From positions 9,922,501 to 9,986,500 of the forward strand of contig NC_056034.1 of the NCBI RefSeq assembly GCF_004379255.2: DNA of 64,000 nucleotides. The letters are read 5' to 3'. The notes beneath the pieces were generated by a model. It was not told where the DNA came from, made no database searches, and was given only the letters and a program-made list of their open reading frames with translations. Source of the stretch: Salvia splendens (taxonomy: Eukaryota; Streptophyta; Magnoliopsida; Lamiales; Lamiaceae). Each line of letters begins with the position of its first letter. Positions within the stretch are counted from its first letter, which is position 1. The position numbers and the translations under genes were made by a program. This document shows positions 11,306 to 20,207 of the stretch, in pieces.

Positions 11306-11377
11306 TATCAGAGCCAGGTTTCGATCCTGGGACCTGTGGGTTATGGGCCCACCACGCTTCCGCTGCGCCACTCAAAT
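11306..11377 (-). tRNA. Initiator tRNA-Met (CAU), acceptor stem slightly altered
   Basis: Read on the minus strand, GGCGCAGCGGAAGCGTGG, the anticodon stem-loop with CAT at 11343-11345, and GGATCGAAACCTGGCTCTGAT are the plant initiator tRNA-Met. The initiator-specific GGG/CCC pairs flank the anticodon loop. The 5' acceptor strand reads ATTTGAG where I expect ATCAGAG, leaving a G-U pair and a T-T mismatch. An oligo-T terminator lies about 20 bp downstream (11279-11286). It may be a functional variant or a decaying copy. This tRNA primes both large retrotransposons at the right of the window. Confidence 0.85.
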
Positions 11378-11384
11378 CAATGTT

Positions 11385-11660
11385 AAATTCATTTCCTTTT
11401 TGTATCTTTTGTTCTATTGTTCTTTTTAATCTCAGCCCCACGATTTTGTCATCCGACGGTTAGATTGATGCCGCGTGTCATTTAATAATGCAGATTTTTA
11501 GTTGAATAATGCACACCGACTAATAATGCATCATTATAGTGTAATAATGCAGATCATCACAACAATCTAATTCAAGGATCCAAGGGTTGTGATTAAAAAG
11601 AAGCTTGGACTGAAAAGCTGCGAAGCACCTTAACACACCCATATATATATATATATATAT
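11385..11660. other. Likely end fragment of another TA-microsatellite-bounded element
   Basis: Several 'aataatgca' repeats occur between 11485 and 11560. The segment then ends 'ttaacacaccc' directly at an (AT)10 tract (11641-11660), beyond which the next element starts. The layout mirrors the ends of the two (TA)n elements but the sequence differs, so this may be a related family. Confidence 0.4.
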
Positions 11661-11826
11661 GGTAGTGATCTATGGCAAACACCTCTTAACCAAATAACTA
11701 GAGAACAAATAATAGCCACAAGATCAAAAAAATCAAGGGCTAGTATTAATTTTCGAATTTAAGGAGATATTAGTTCCATTAATCATAAATTTACTCTATA
11801 ATAAAAATGCAGGGGTATTATGGTCA

Positions 11827-12246
11827 TTGCATAGCCATGGCTTCCATGGCTTCCCCCGCCTCAGGAAGCTCATGTTCTACAATTGCTTCGCGCAGACGCA
11901 GACTCCATTCCCCAATTTATCATCCCTCAGCCACGCATCCTCGTTAGAGGAGCTGATCTTCATCGAGAATCCCGCCCTAATCGGTACCCTCCACGGCAGG
12001 ATCAGAAACCTAAAACGACTCCGGCGGCTAATTCTCACCGGAACCGGCGTCTCCGGCGGGATCACCGAATGGATCGGGAAATTTGCCGTTCTCGAGCAGC
12101 TTACCCTCTCGAGAAACGGATTCTCCGGCGAGATTCTGATTAACGCCTTCCGTAACATGACGAAGCTCAAAATTCTCGATCTGAGCAACAATGCGTTTGA
12201 AGGATCTCTGCCGGAATCGATTTCGGAAGCCAAATTTTATGAATAG
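11827..12246 (+). pseudogene. Captured LRR-protein fragment (PII-2-like)
   Basis: An open frame of about 139 residues with tandem plant-type leucine-rich repeats, for example NLKRLRRLILTGTGVSGGI and LTKLKILDLSNN-like spacing in MTKLKILDLSNNAFEGSLP. The order and motifs (LEELIFIENPALIGTLHG) resemble the Piriformospora indica-insensitive protein 2 group of secreted or membrane LRR proteins. The N-terminal signal peptide and C-terminal region are missing. It is internal to a transposon and has no obvious promoter, so I read it as a captured exon piece. Confidence 0.65.
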
Positions 12247-12565
12247 CTTCTGACTATTTTTAACCCCTCGGGTTGAAGGTGGGAAAAATCTCTTGATTCT
12301 GTAGCTGCAGATTTTTGTGCAATATGTGGAATTCGCATTTTTTGTAAAGACTTTGAATTATTAGTATATACGTGAGATCTATTATATTAGTGGCACTATT
12401 GCATTTGGGATATGAAGCATGGAATCTATTTTGATGTTCGGTTGATTTTTATCATTGCTAATTTAGAAGTTTAGTTTGTGTATATACTCATTGTGTGCCA
12501 ATACATGGTCGCAATTGAAAATTGACAATATATCCCTGTCGATTATTATTATTATTATTATCAAT

Positions 12566-13156
12566 AAGAGTGATGTGTTTAGTAAACAAGAGCGGATTAA
12601 AATCATGCTAAGAGTGATGTGTTTTGTAAACAAGAGTGAAGTAAAATCATGCTAAGAGTGATGTGTTTTGTAAACAAGAGTGAAGTAAAATCACGCTAAG
12701 AGTGATGTGTTTTGTAAACAAGAGTGAAGTAAAATCATACTAAGAGTGATGTGTTTTGTAAACAAGAGTGAAGTAAAATCGCGTTAAGAGTGATGTGTTT
12801 TGTAAACAAGAGTGAAGTAAAATCATACTAAGAGTGATGTGTTTTGTAAACAACAGTGAAGTAAAATCATGCTAAGAGTGATGTGTTTTGTAAACACGAT
12901 TGAAGTAAAATCATGCTAAGAGTGATGTGTTTTGTAAACAACAGTGAAGTAAAATCATAATAAGAGTGATGTGTTTTGTAAACAAGAGTGAAGTAAAATC
13001 ATACTAAGAGTGATGTGTTTTATAAACAAGAGTGAAGTAAAATCATGCTAAGAGTGTTGTGTTTTGTAAACAAGAGTGAAGTACAATCATGCTAAGAGTG
13101 ATGTGTTTTGTAAACAACAGTGAAGTAAAATCATGCTAAGAGTGATGTATTTTGTT
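12566..13156. repeat. 44-bp minisatellite, about 13 copies
   Basis: The unit contains GAGTGATGTGTTTTGTAAAC followed by AAGAGTGAAGTAAAATCATG. Copies differ by a few bases each. The same 44-bp unit recurs at 14996-15393. There are no unique spacers between copies. Confidence 0.95.
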
Positions 13157-13388
13157 ACCGGGTTAAAGACATTGAAAAATGCCGTTCAAGGATGTAATTG
13201 AACGCACATCGTGCATCACAAATTCAATTTGACAATCACTCCAACAGTTCACCTCTGTTTCTTGAAACACAATTTTTTATTTAAAATTTTCTGAAATCAT
13301 ACCATATACATATCACACTAACATATTTCCATTCTTTGGAGAAAATTCATATGTTTTTTTTTTAAATGTAAGAAACTACTACTATGAA

Positions 13389-13742
13389 TCAACATCCAGC
13401 TGCACCGAATCCCAGCTTCCCTCCGGCGACATCATACACCACTTCAAATGTCAATTGCTGCGTGTTTCCGAAGATTCCGGTGTCTGTGGCGTCTCCGTTT
13501 CCGGCGAAAGCAAGGCACGCCACCGTGGAGCAAACCGATATCAGTATCCCCGACGGGATGAAGTCGATCTTCACTCCGCCGCCGAATGCGAACGACACGG
13601 TGGGGATTGTGACGGTCGTGTAGTTGGAGAAGTCGAAGCTCGTGTCCAAGATGGAGTACACCGGCGCCGCCAGGTAATTCTTCATCCCGTCGCCGGAGAG
13701 GAAGTGGAGTCGTGCTCCGTCACCTCCTTTGAGAGAGAGCAT
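13389..13742 (-). pseudogene. Captured C-terminus of a nepenthesin-like aspartic protease
   Basis: 117 residues on the minus strand with YSILDTSFDFSNYTTVTIP, VSFAFGGGVKIDF, ACLAFAGNGDATDTGIFGN and the terminal KLGFGAAGC. This is the end of a plant A1-family secreted aspartic protease, with the family's Gly-rich C-terminal motif. The catalytic DTG/DSG domains are absent, so it is not a working enzyme. It lies right of the minisatellite in element 1. Confidence 0.75.
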
Positions 13743-13929
13743 AGTGTGTCTACGAGAATGGTGTGTGTATATGCAGGAATGGTGTGTGTGTTTGATTTCC
13801 CAAAATGTCCCTATGCAATTTGTATGAGTTAAAAATGTATGCTTATTTTAGTCATTGGATTAAGATAATGTGTGGCTGAGATTTGTTTTCTAGTTATACA
13901 CTTAAAATTAGTTATATCTTGATCACTAA

Positions 13930-13931
<2 letters not shown>

Positions 13932-13977
<46 letters not shown>
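13932..13977. repeat. (TA)23 microsatellite joining two elements
   Basis: 46 bp of perfect TA repeats. The right end of element 1 abuts its left side and the left end of element 2 abuts its right side. Confidence 0.97.
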
Positions 13978-13980
<3 letters not shown>

Positions 13981-14234
13981 CAGTGATATAGGGCAAGTGT
14001 CCACTAACTACATAACTAGAGAACAAATCACAACTACAAGATTAAGGAAATTAAGGACTAGTATTAATACATGTAATTTATGAATTTAAAGGATAAATTA
14101 GTTCATTTTCTCACAAATTTACTCCACGATAACAAAGTGGGGGTATAATGGTCAGAAATATAAGAATTACATGTATTAATACTAGTCTTTGATTTTCTTA
14201 ATATAGGTATAATGGTCAGAAATATAGGAATTAC

Positions 14235-14514
14235 CTTACGAAGCTGATGTGCACGCCAAGGCTTCGATGAACTCCCGAACAATCAATGCACAGGAAGATC
14301 CCATACGTAACCGACGCCCAAGTCGGATTCTTCGCGTTGCAATCGAAACACATCTGAAATTCCAATTAAGATATCCAAATAAAAAGAGGAGGTTAGATCT
14401 GAATTAGATCTCAAACCAAAATTGCACAAGAAAACGAAAATGAACCTTATTATCGGACTTGGCTCTTAGCTTGCGGAAAATGGCGTTTCTGTCGGTGGAG
14501 GTGTCGGTAACCAT
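14235..14514 (-). pseudogene. Captured 5' part of an ARF GTPase-activating protein gene (AGD8/9/10-like)
   Basis: Exon 1 (14446-14514) starts ATG and encodes FRKLRAKSDNK. A GT-AG intron follows, then exon 2 (14235-14353) with [20 protein letters not shown] and [19 protein letters not shown], ending at a donor-like GT in phase. The C-x2-C-x16-C-x2-C zinc finger and the Arg of the HRSLG block, needed for GAP activity on ARF GTPases in vesicle traffic, are intact. The rest of the protein is missing. The retained intron shows that capture was from DNA, not from mRNA. Confidence 0.75.
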
Positions 14515-14682
14515 GGCGCTGTAGCTTAACGGGATCCGGTATAGACAAAGATGTATACGCGAATGATTTTTTATTTGAATTTTTATTTTTGAGAGAGAAA
14601 GACGTTTCTTTGTCGGTCTCTCTCTAGTTTCTGTATCTCCCACCCCTCACCCTTTTGAATGCGAAAATGAGAGCAGAGAGAA

Positions 14683-14928
14683 ATGCAATCTCAGCTCTTC
14701 TTCTCAATCGTGGCGATAATGGTGGCGTTCTGCTCGTGCTTGCTGTTTTTCGAGCACGGGTGGGTGGCGGTGGCGCTGCTGCTGATTTTTCTGGTGATTG
14801 TGCCGACGATGTTTGTGGTGTTGAAGTATCCTTTGTTGAGGACTATCTTAAGTTGTACGTATAGCTGCACCTGGTTGAGGACAAGTAATAAAGATGAAGC
14901 AATTCTCCGAGGTTGTGATAATGCATAG
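14683..14928 (+). pseudogene. Unrecognised hydrophobic frame inside element 2
   Basis: The frame encodes about 60 residues with two membrane-spanning stretches (FFSIVAIMVAFCSCLLFF and VAVALLLIFLVIVPTMFVV) before losing character near 14860. G+C content is higher than in the surroundings, as in a captured exon. It starts 169 bp from the ARF-GAP start in divergent orientation. I do not recognise the family. An overlapping frame at 14655 looks less protein-like. Confidence 0.35.
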
Positions 14929-14995
14929 ATCAATTTAAGAGAAAGAGAGAGAGAGGTTGAACAAGAAAAAAGAAGTTTCGGAATAGTGAAAGCTG

Positions 14996-15393
14996 ACAAC
15001 AGTGAAGTAAAATCATGTTAATAGTGATGTATTTTATTAACAACAGTGAAGTAAAATCATGCTACTAGTGATGTGTTTTGTTAACAACAGTGAAGTAAAA
15101 TCATGCTAATAGTGATGTATTTTGTTAACAACAGTGAAGTAAAATCATGCTAATAGTGATGTATTTTATTAACAACAATGAAGTAAAATCATGCTAATAG
15201 TGATGTGTTTTGTTAACAATAGTGAAGTAAAATCATGCTAATAGTGATGTGTTTTGTTAACAACAGTGAAGTAAAATCATGCTAATAGTGATGTGTTTTG
15301 TTAACAACAGTGAAGTAAAATCATGCTAATAGTGATGTGTTTTGTTAACAAAAGTGAAGTAAAATCATTCTAATAGTGATATGTTTTGTTAAC
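14996..15393. repeat. 44-bp minisatellite, about 9 copies
   Basis: The unit contains ATAGTGATGTGTTTTGTTAAC followed by ACAGTGAAGTAAAATCATG-type sequence. It is the same 44-bp unit as at 12566-13156 with consistent differences. Each copy holds the palindrome TTGTTAACAA. Confidence 0.95.
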
Positions 15394-15426
15394 TCATATT
15401 GCTCCATTTTAAATAAAAACTATTGA

Positions 15427-17226
15427 GAGCATCCACAACCGTGCTCTGCCAACGGCACGGTTGTGGGCCCGGGCGGTACTATTCATGCCTGCTCTCTGGC
15501 AAGAGCACAACACTCACAACTGTGCTCTTCCGCAAGGACGAGCACAATTAATTTAATATTCAATTAAACATAAACATTTCCATAATACTAAAATTCATTA
15601 AAAAATCACAATAAATATTACAAAATACAAATAAAATAAAAAGACATAATTAAAATCCTAAAAATTAAAAATTACATAATTAAAATACTAAAAATTAAAA
15701 TTACATAATTATTGGCTAATATTACCCGAGGAAGACTACTCATCCGGCGGCAACAACCCCAATTGTTTTTGGAGACCTTTTATCATGGTCTCGTGTGTTT
15801 CAAGTTGCGTGGGGGTCATAGATGACATATCGGCCATATTGAGTTGGCTTAAGAGCATCCACAGCGAGTTGTTCGGGGGTGGAGGTGGCACATAGGGAGC
15901 GGGAGCGGCTTCGGGAGTGGCTTCGGGAGTCGAGCCGCGACGACGGTTGGCCGCCGTCTTCTTCCTTCCTTGGGGGCGGCGTTGGGAACCGCTCGGTCCG
16001 GCGTCGGGGCTACCCAAGTTAGCTCCGGCGAGTTGGCTAGCCACTTCTTCCGAGCCGGAGTCGGATAGGGCTACCGACCTTGATCGTTTGGAGGAGCCGC
16101 TAGAGGAGGATGTTATGCCTCCCTTATACTTCGGGTGCGTCCGTTTCTCCTGCCAAACATTAAGATATTTGAACGACTTACCGTTCATGGATTGGTAGGT
16201 GCTCAGCGCGGCGGGGATGATGTCGACCTCACTTCGGCCGCTCCCGGCATTCCGGGACTCCTGGATGAAATAGCCGTTGAACTTGCCAATTTCTTCGTTG
16301 GCTCGGCCGATGCAGTTGCGCACCATACTCTCGTTGCGCTCGATCGTTCCGGGCGGCCGGTTTGCATTGTACCGGCTAGAGACGCGCCACCAAAAGTGAT
16401 CGCCGGATTGGTTCGTTCCAACCACCGCATCTTCGGAGATTTCCAAGTACGCCTTGAACAATCTTTCCATCTCCGCCGGTGAGTACGGTGTGCGGACACC
16501 GGCGCGAGATGGAGGAATCGGCATCTGGGAAGGGGCGCGATGCCTAGGCTCCGGTGTCCACCCGTAGCGCCCTTCGGAGGCACCTTGGTCGCCGATTGGG
16601 TATGGACGGTAGCCACCCGGAACGGCCGAATCTTGGGTTTGAGGAGGGGCCGAATATTCCGTTTCCGGACTAGGAAACGGTTGTGAACCGAACCATTCGG
16701 GGTTCCAACCGTGGGAGCCCGAAGGGTTATCGTCTTGGCCGGACATAGTGATGTTGTAGGGTATGAGAGAATGAAGATGAAAATGGATATGAGAGAATGG
16801 AGATGAGAATGGATATTGGAGAATGATGATGAGAGTTGTGTAGTTTGATGTGAATTTTTGGGGTGAAATTGAGGGTATTTATAGATGAAAGTGTGTATTT
16901 TTGAGGTAAAAAAAATGAAAAAAAAAATTAAAAAGGTGTAAAAAATGGTTATAAACGGATATATTTTTTTGGGGAAGTGAAATTTTTTTTTTATTTTTTA
17001 TCGGTTAAAAAAAAAACCGATTTTTTTAAAAAAAAATAGAAATTTTTTAAACACAACGGTCGAGCCGTTGACGAATGGGAGGCTGCCACGTGTGCGTCCG
17101 CTGGCACGGACGTGCTCGATACATCGAGCAGCGCCGTGCCAGCGGCGCGAGCGCAGCGGCTGCGGATGGCGTCCGTGCCAGCGGCGCGGACGGCGGTGGC
17201 GACGGACGCCACCGCTGCACATGCTC
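15427..17226 (-). mobile_element. PIF/Harbinger element with intact ORF1 only
   Basis: The left end GAGCATCCACAACC and the reverse complement of the right end GAGCATGTGCAGCG form imperfect inverted repeats with a 3-bp duplication TGA at 15424-15426 and 17227-17229. The element is 1,800 bp and carries a single minus-strand gene with Myb/SANT-like features and no transposase. Confidence 0.75.
15736..16746 (-). CDS. Harbinger ORF1, Myb/SANT-like DNA-binding protein
   Basis: An uninterrupted 336-residue frame starts ATG at 16746. The first ~80 residues are Gly/Pro/Ser-rich. The Myb/SANT-like trihelix region follows at about 90-190, with YSPAEMERLFKAYLEISEDA, HFWWRVSSRYN and RNCIGRANEEIGKFNGYF. 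Next comes KSFKYLNVWQEKRTHPKYK, typical of the no-apical-meristem-associated C-terminal family, and then a basic stretch (RRPQGRKKTAANRRR). In PIF/Harbinger transposons the ORF1 product binds the element ends and helps bring the transposase to the nucleus. It is the only intact transposon protein gene I found in the window. It may supply ORF1 to other copies. Confidence 0.8.
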   Translation of the reverse strand: MSGQDDNPSGSHGWNPEWFGSQPFPSPETEYSAPPQTQDSAVPGGYRPYPIGDQGASEGRYGWTPEPRHRAPSQMPIPPSRAGVRTPYSPAEMERLFKAYLEISEDAVVGTNQSGDHFWWRVSSRYNANRPPGTIERNESMVRNCIGRANEEIGKFNGYFIQESRNAGSGRSEVDIIPAALSTYQSMNGKSFKYLNVWQEKRTHPKYKGGITSSSSGSSKRSRSVALSDSGSEEVASQLAGANLGSPDAGPSGSQRRPQGRKKTAANRRRGSTPEATPEAAPAPYVPPPPPNNSLWMLLSQLNMADMSSMTPTQLETHETMIKGLQKQLGLLPPDE

Positions 17227-17559
17227 TGAAGTTGTTCGGCAGCGAAGTGAGAGATTACAAAATATTCATATTTCCCATGTCATGAATCCACGTTCCCAAT
17301 CGCCAAAATTTCCAATTATTTTAGTATATATAGAGAGAGGGAGGTTGGGTGGCATAATTTACTGGAAATGCTTGAAATTCGTTACATTGTTGGCGATCTT
17401 TGATGGATCAACAGCCTTCTGGACTGCTCTTTACAGAAAACTTCTTTTTATTCATATCAACAACAGATACGAATAAAGGGATGTTCAAAATATTCTCATC
17501 TTTTTTTGTTACTTTTTCATATAATTATATTTATTTAGTATTCCATCAGCAATTGCTGA

Positions 17560-17674
17560 ATTATTCCCATTTTCTCGAGCAATTAGATGGGAGCAGAATA
17601 TGGTGGAGAAAGAGAGAAATGTCATCGGATTCATGAGGAGAGTAGTAGTGATTGTTATCGGAGAGATTGGCCAT
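17560..17674 (-). pseudogene. Possible captured bHLH N-terminus (SPATULA/ALCATRAZ-like)
   Basis: A minus-strand ATG at 17674 opens a frame with SPHESDDISLFLHHIL, then a stop at about residue 39. The acidic-hydrophobic DDISLFLHHIL block resembles the N-terminal motif of SPATULA/ALCATRAZ bHLH factors. No bHLH domain follows. The call rests on one short motif. The surrounding 17230-17816 is not otherwise explained. Confidence 0.28.
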
Positions 17675-17816
17675 CGAAACATGAAAAAAGGCGGTGGTGG
17701 AGTATGATTTTTTGTTTGAATATGAAACGAGGAGGAAATGAAGGAGAGAGAGGGAGGGACCAGTTGTGGTGAAAAACAAGCGCGGCTTTTGAGTATGCAG
17801 AAGGAGGCGTATGTGA

Positions 17817-19606
17817 GAGTGTACACTATAAGGCGGACACCCCAATAGCCCCGGCCCAGTTTTTGTCCATAGCCCCAAAATTATTGTTCACAGCCCTAAA
17901 AATTTGTTTTCGCCACTATAGTGGATATTTTCAATAGCCCTCAAATTTTATAATCAATTTTCATTTTAAAATGTTTTTAGTTTCAATCATGTATAATTAA
18001 AATCGTCACAATGTAAATAATTAGAAAACGAGGTAATTGAGACCGAATATTCATTGTATTGAAAATTGTAAAATTATACAACGAATATTAGCTGCAGACG
18101 TCCTACAGTTGTTGCATCAACTGCACATCGAGGATGCACGATCCAGACGCGGCCGACGATGGGCGGGAGGCACTTCTAGCCCCTCTAGCGCTGCGGATAG
18201 ATGCCTGTTGTCCCGGGGGCCGTCTTCGCCTAGTGTGTGCAGCGGCGGGCTCTTCGACTAGCTCGTCGTTCTGCTCGAACGAGTGCGAGCCGCTTCCACT
18301 ACTGTAGTCCCCGACAAGGTTGTGCCTTGTACGCTTCGGTCCAGGGCTCTTGCGCGCAAATGTCCTTGAATTTCGGACAATCCGCAAGGACTAGATACTC
18401 CTCCCACATTGTAAACTTCGGCCAGCCCTCCGTGTTGTATTGGCCTATCGACAGGGCCTTCACGTCTGCTTCGCTTCGGCCACTCTCAGCGTGGAGAAGG
18501 TTGTTCTGGTATATGCTCGCGAACCGCTTGGTAGCCGGCAGAATCCTAGACCACTTTTTGCGGATCTGTTCTGGGTCGCTCTCTCGGGCGCTGGCAGGTT
18601 TGAACTCGTTGTATGCCATCAAGACGCGCCTCCAAAAGCTCCCCTCGGTCTGATTGGTGCTCACTATAGGGTCCGATGTGATGGCATCCCACTCTCTCGC
18701 CACGGTAATGGACTCCACTTTGGTGTAGAGCTTGCCCCGTTTGGAGCCCTCGCCACCTCCACTGCCGACGCCGCTGCCCTCGCCACCGCCGCTGCCCGAG
18801 CCGCCGCCGCCACCGCGACCGTCGCCCCTACCGCCACCGCCACCGGCACTGCTTCGGGTCGGAACAGACGTTTCCACCCGTGCTGCAGGCGTATCCGGGA
18901 TGCCTGAACTGAGCAGACCCATCATGATTTCCAGAGCGTCTTGATCTGCTTCGGTGTAAGGAGATTGGCAGGATAGGAAAGGGGACTCCGGACGCGGCTG
19001 GTTAAGCGCGTCGAGGTTGGGTCTGTAATCTCCAAACGCCGAGCGACTTAGATTCCGCTGGAAAGGTTGGGGCGTTGGAGAAGACCTCCACAACTGAGAT
19101 GGAGGAAGGTTTGGACACGATGCCCACGGCGGGGGAGATTGACTCCAAATCCACGGCTGGGACGGAGACCCTCCATATCCCGAGGGCTGAGAAGGATAGC
19201 CGCCATATCCCGACGGCTGTGAAGGATAGCCGCCGACGGCTGTGAAGGATTGCCGCCATAGCCCGATTCCTGCGAGTCGGGTGATTCGTCGTCTCCACCG
19301 TGCATTTTTAGAGAGTGAAAGTGTAGATAGTGAATGAAGGGAGAGTGTGTGAAAATGGTGAAAAAATGGGTGGTGGAAGAGTGGTATTTATAGAGTTAAT
19401 TTAAAAAATAAATTAAAAAGGCGCGCCTATCGCCGACGCACTATGGTCGGCGTGCCTATAGGCGCGGCGAAAGGCCGACCGGCTCGTCCTCGCCCCGGTT
19501 TCGCCGAATGACCGTCCGCCCCGGGGCGGACGTCGCCTACACTATAATCAGCACCGGGATCGCCCCCGCCGGGGCTATAGGCGCGGCGGTCCCATAGTGG
19601 ATACCC
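17817..19606 (-). mobile_element. PIF/Harbinger element with broken ORF1 only
   Basis: The left end GAGTGTACACTATAAGGCG and the reverse complement of the right end GGGTATCCACTATGGGACCG are alignable imperfect inverted repeats. Flanking TGA (17814-17816) and TAA (19607-19609) could be a degraded 3-bp target duplication. Inside is one minus-strand ORF1 pseudogene. Confidence 0.65.
18100..19305 (-). pseudogene. Harbinger ORF1 (Myb/SANT-like), frameshifted
   Basis: The start codon is at 19305 (MHGGDDESPDSQESGYGG), followed by Gly-Tyr-Pro-Ser-Gln-Pro repeats. A frameshift near 19230 moves to the frame that carries AREWDAITSDPIVSTNQT, FWRRVLMAYNEFKP and KFTMWEEYLVLADCPKFKD. A second shift near 18370 leads to the Ser/Arg-rich C-terminus ending LDVQLMQQL. 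A low-complexity Gly/Ser tract lies near 18740-18850. Domain order matches the intact copy at 15736-16746. Confidence 0.7.
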
Positions 19607-19908
19607 TAAGGTTTAATCAAATAATAGTTGCTGAGCCAAATGATTAATTTAGTTTCCAAAAATACCCTTATTATTTACTTTTTATTTAAAACATGTAAAA
19701 ATAGCTAAGCCATATGATTAATTTAGAGTATTAAGATGCGTGACTGAGATTTGTTCTCTAGTTATACACTTAATATTAGTTATACTTTGATCATCTCCCT
19801 ATATATATATGAGTAGGAGTACTGTAGTATTTTATTTTCGTCAGTGATAGTTACGAATACCTTATTACAAGCAATATTTGAGTAGTGAAAATAACTATAC
19901 TCCTACTT

Positions 19909-20167
19909 CCTTCGTCGCATAAAAAATATGGACATTTGAAATGGTACGAAAATTAATGTACGATTGGTAAACTAAGAGAGATGAGGAAAAAAATAGTTAA
20001 AGTGGTGTTAATGGATAGCGATACTCATATTATTATTGTGTTAATGAGTTGTAATGGTGAGTTATAGTGGTATAAGTTATAAATAAATTGATTTATATGG
20101 ATAGTGATTTGATGACAACTTTTCATAAATGCAAATATCCATATTTTTATGGGTCAAACGAAAATAG
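19909..20167. mobile_element. Degenerate Stowaway-type MITE
   Basis: The left arm CTTCGTCGCATAAAAAATATG and the right arm in reverse complement (TTCGTTTGACCCATAAAAATA) are similar, with an AT-rich interior, as in Tc1/mariner-derived Stowaway elements. Confidence 0.5.
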
Positions 20168-20207
20168 AAATACACATATTTTTATTAGATGGTGAAGATA
20201 TATATTA

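Larger units (their letters stand above)
11661..13931. mobile_element. (TA)n-bounded gene-capturing element 1
   Basis: The left end GGTAGTGATC... and the reverse complement of the right end GGTTAGTGATC... are homologous. Both contain the block ATAACTAGARAACAAAT, then AGCCACA, at similar distances. (AT)10 flanks the left and (TA)23 the right. Inside are an LRR-protein fragment, a 13-copy 44-bp minisatellite and an aspartic-protease fragment. No transposase is present. The ends resemble none of the superfamilies whose termini I can name with certainty. TA-microsatellite targeting is known for some rice MITEs ('Micron'), but captured genes are not part of that description as I know it. Confidence 0.7.
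13978..19799. mobile_element. (TA)n-bounded gene-capturing element 2, with two nested Harbingers
   Basis: The left end (CAGTGATATAGGG..., then CATAACTAGAGAACAAAT) and the reverse complement of the right end (ATGATCAAAG..., then TATAACTAGAGAACAAAT) are homologous to each other and to element 1. TA repeats flank both sides (13932-13977, 19800-19810). Removing the nested Harbingers at 15427-17226 and 17817-19606 leaves about 2.23 kb, close to element 1. Contents are an ARF-GAP fragment, a membrane-protein-like frame, a 9-copy 44-bp minisatellite and a possible bHLH fragment. That these ends belong to one element is inference, although size and order agree. Confidence 0.6.

Noticed and set aside
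12566..15393. Regular 44-bp repeats that could be mistaken for a CRISPR array
   Set aside because: Repeats are directly adjacent with no unique spacers, in a plant nuclear context without cas genes; they are minisatellites inside transposons.
11661..19799. Helitron origin for the (TA)n-bounded elements
   Set aside because: The two ends are inverted copies of one another, and I saw no TC start, 3' hairpin or CTRR end; kept open as something to test.
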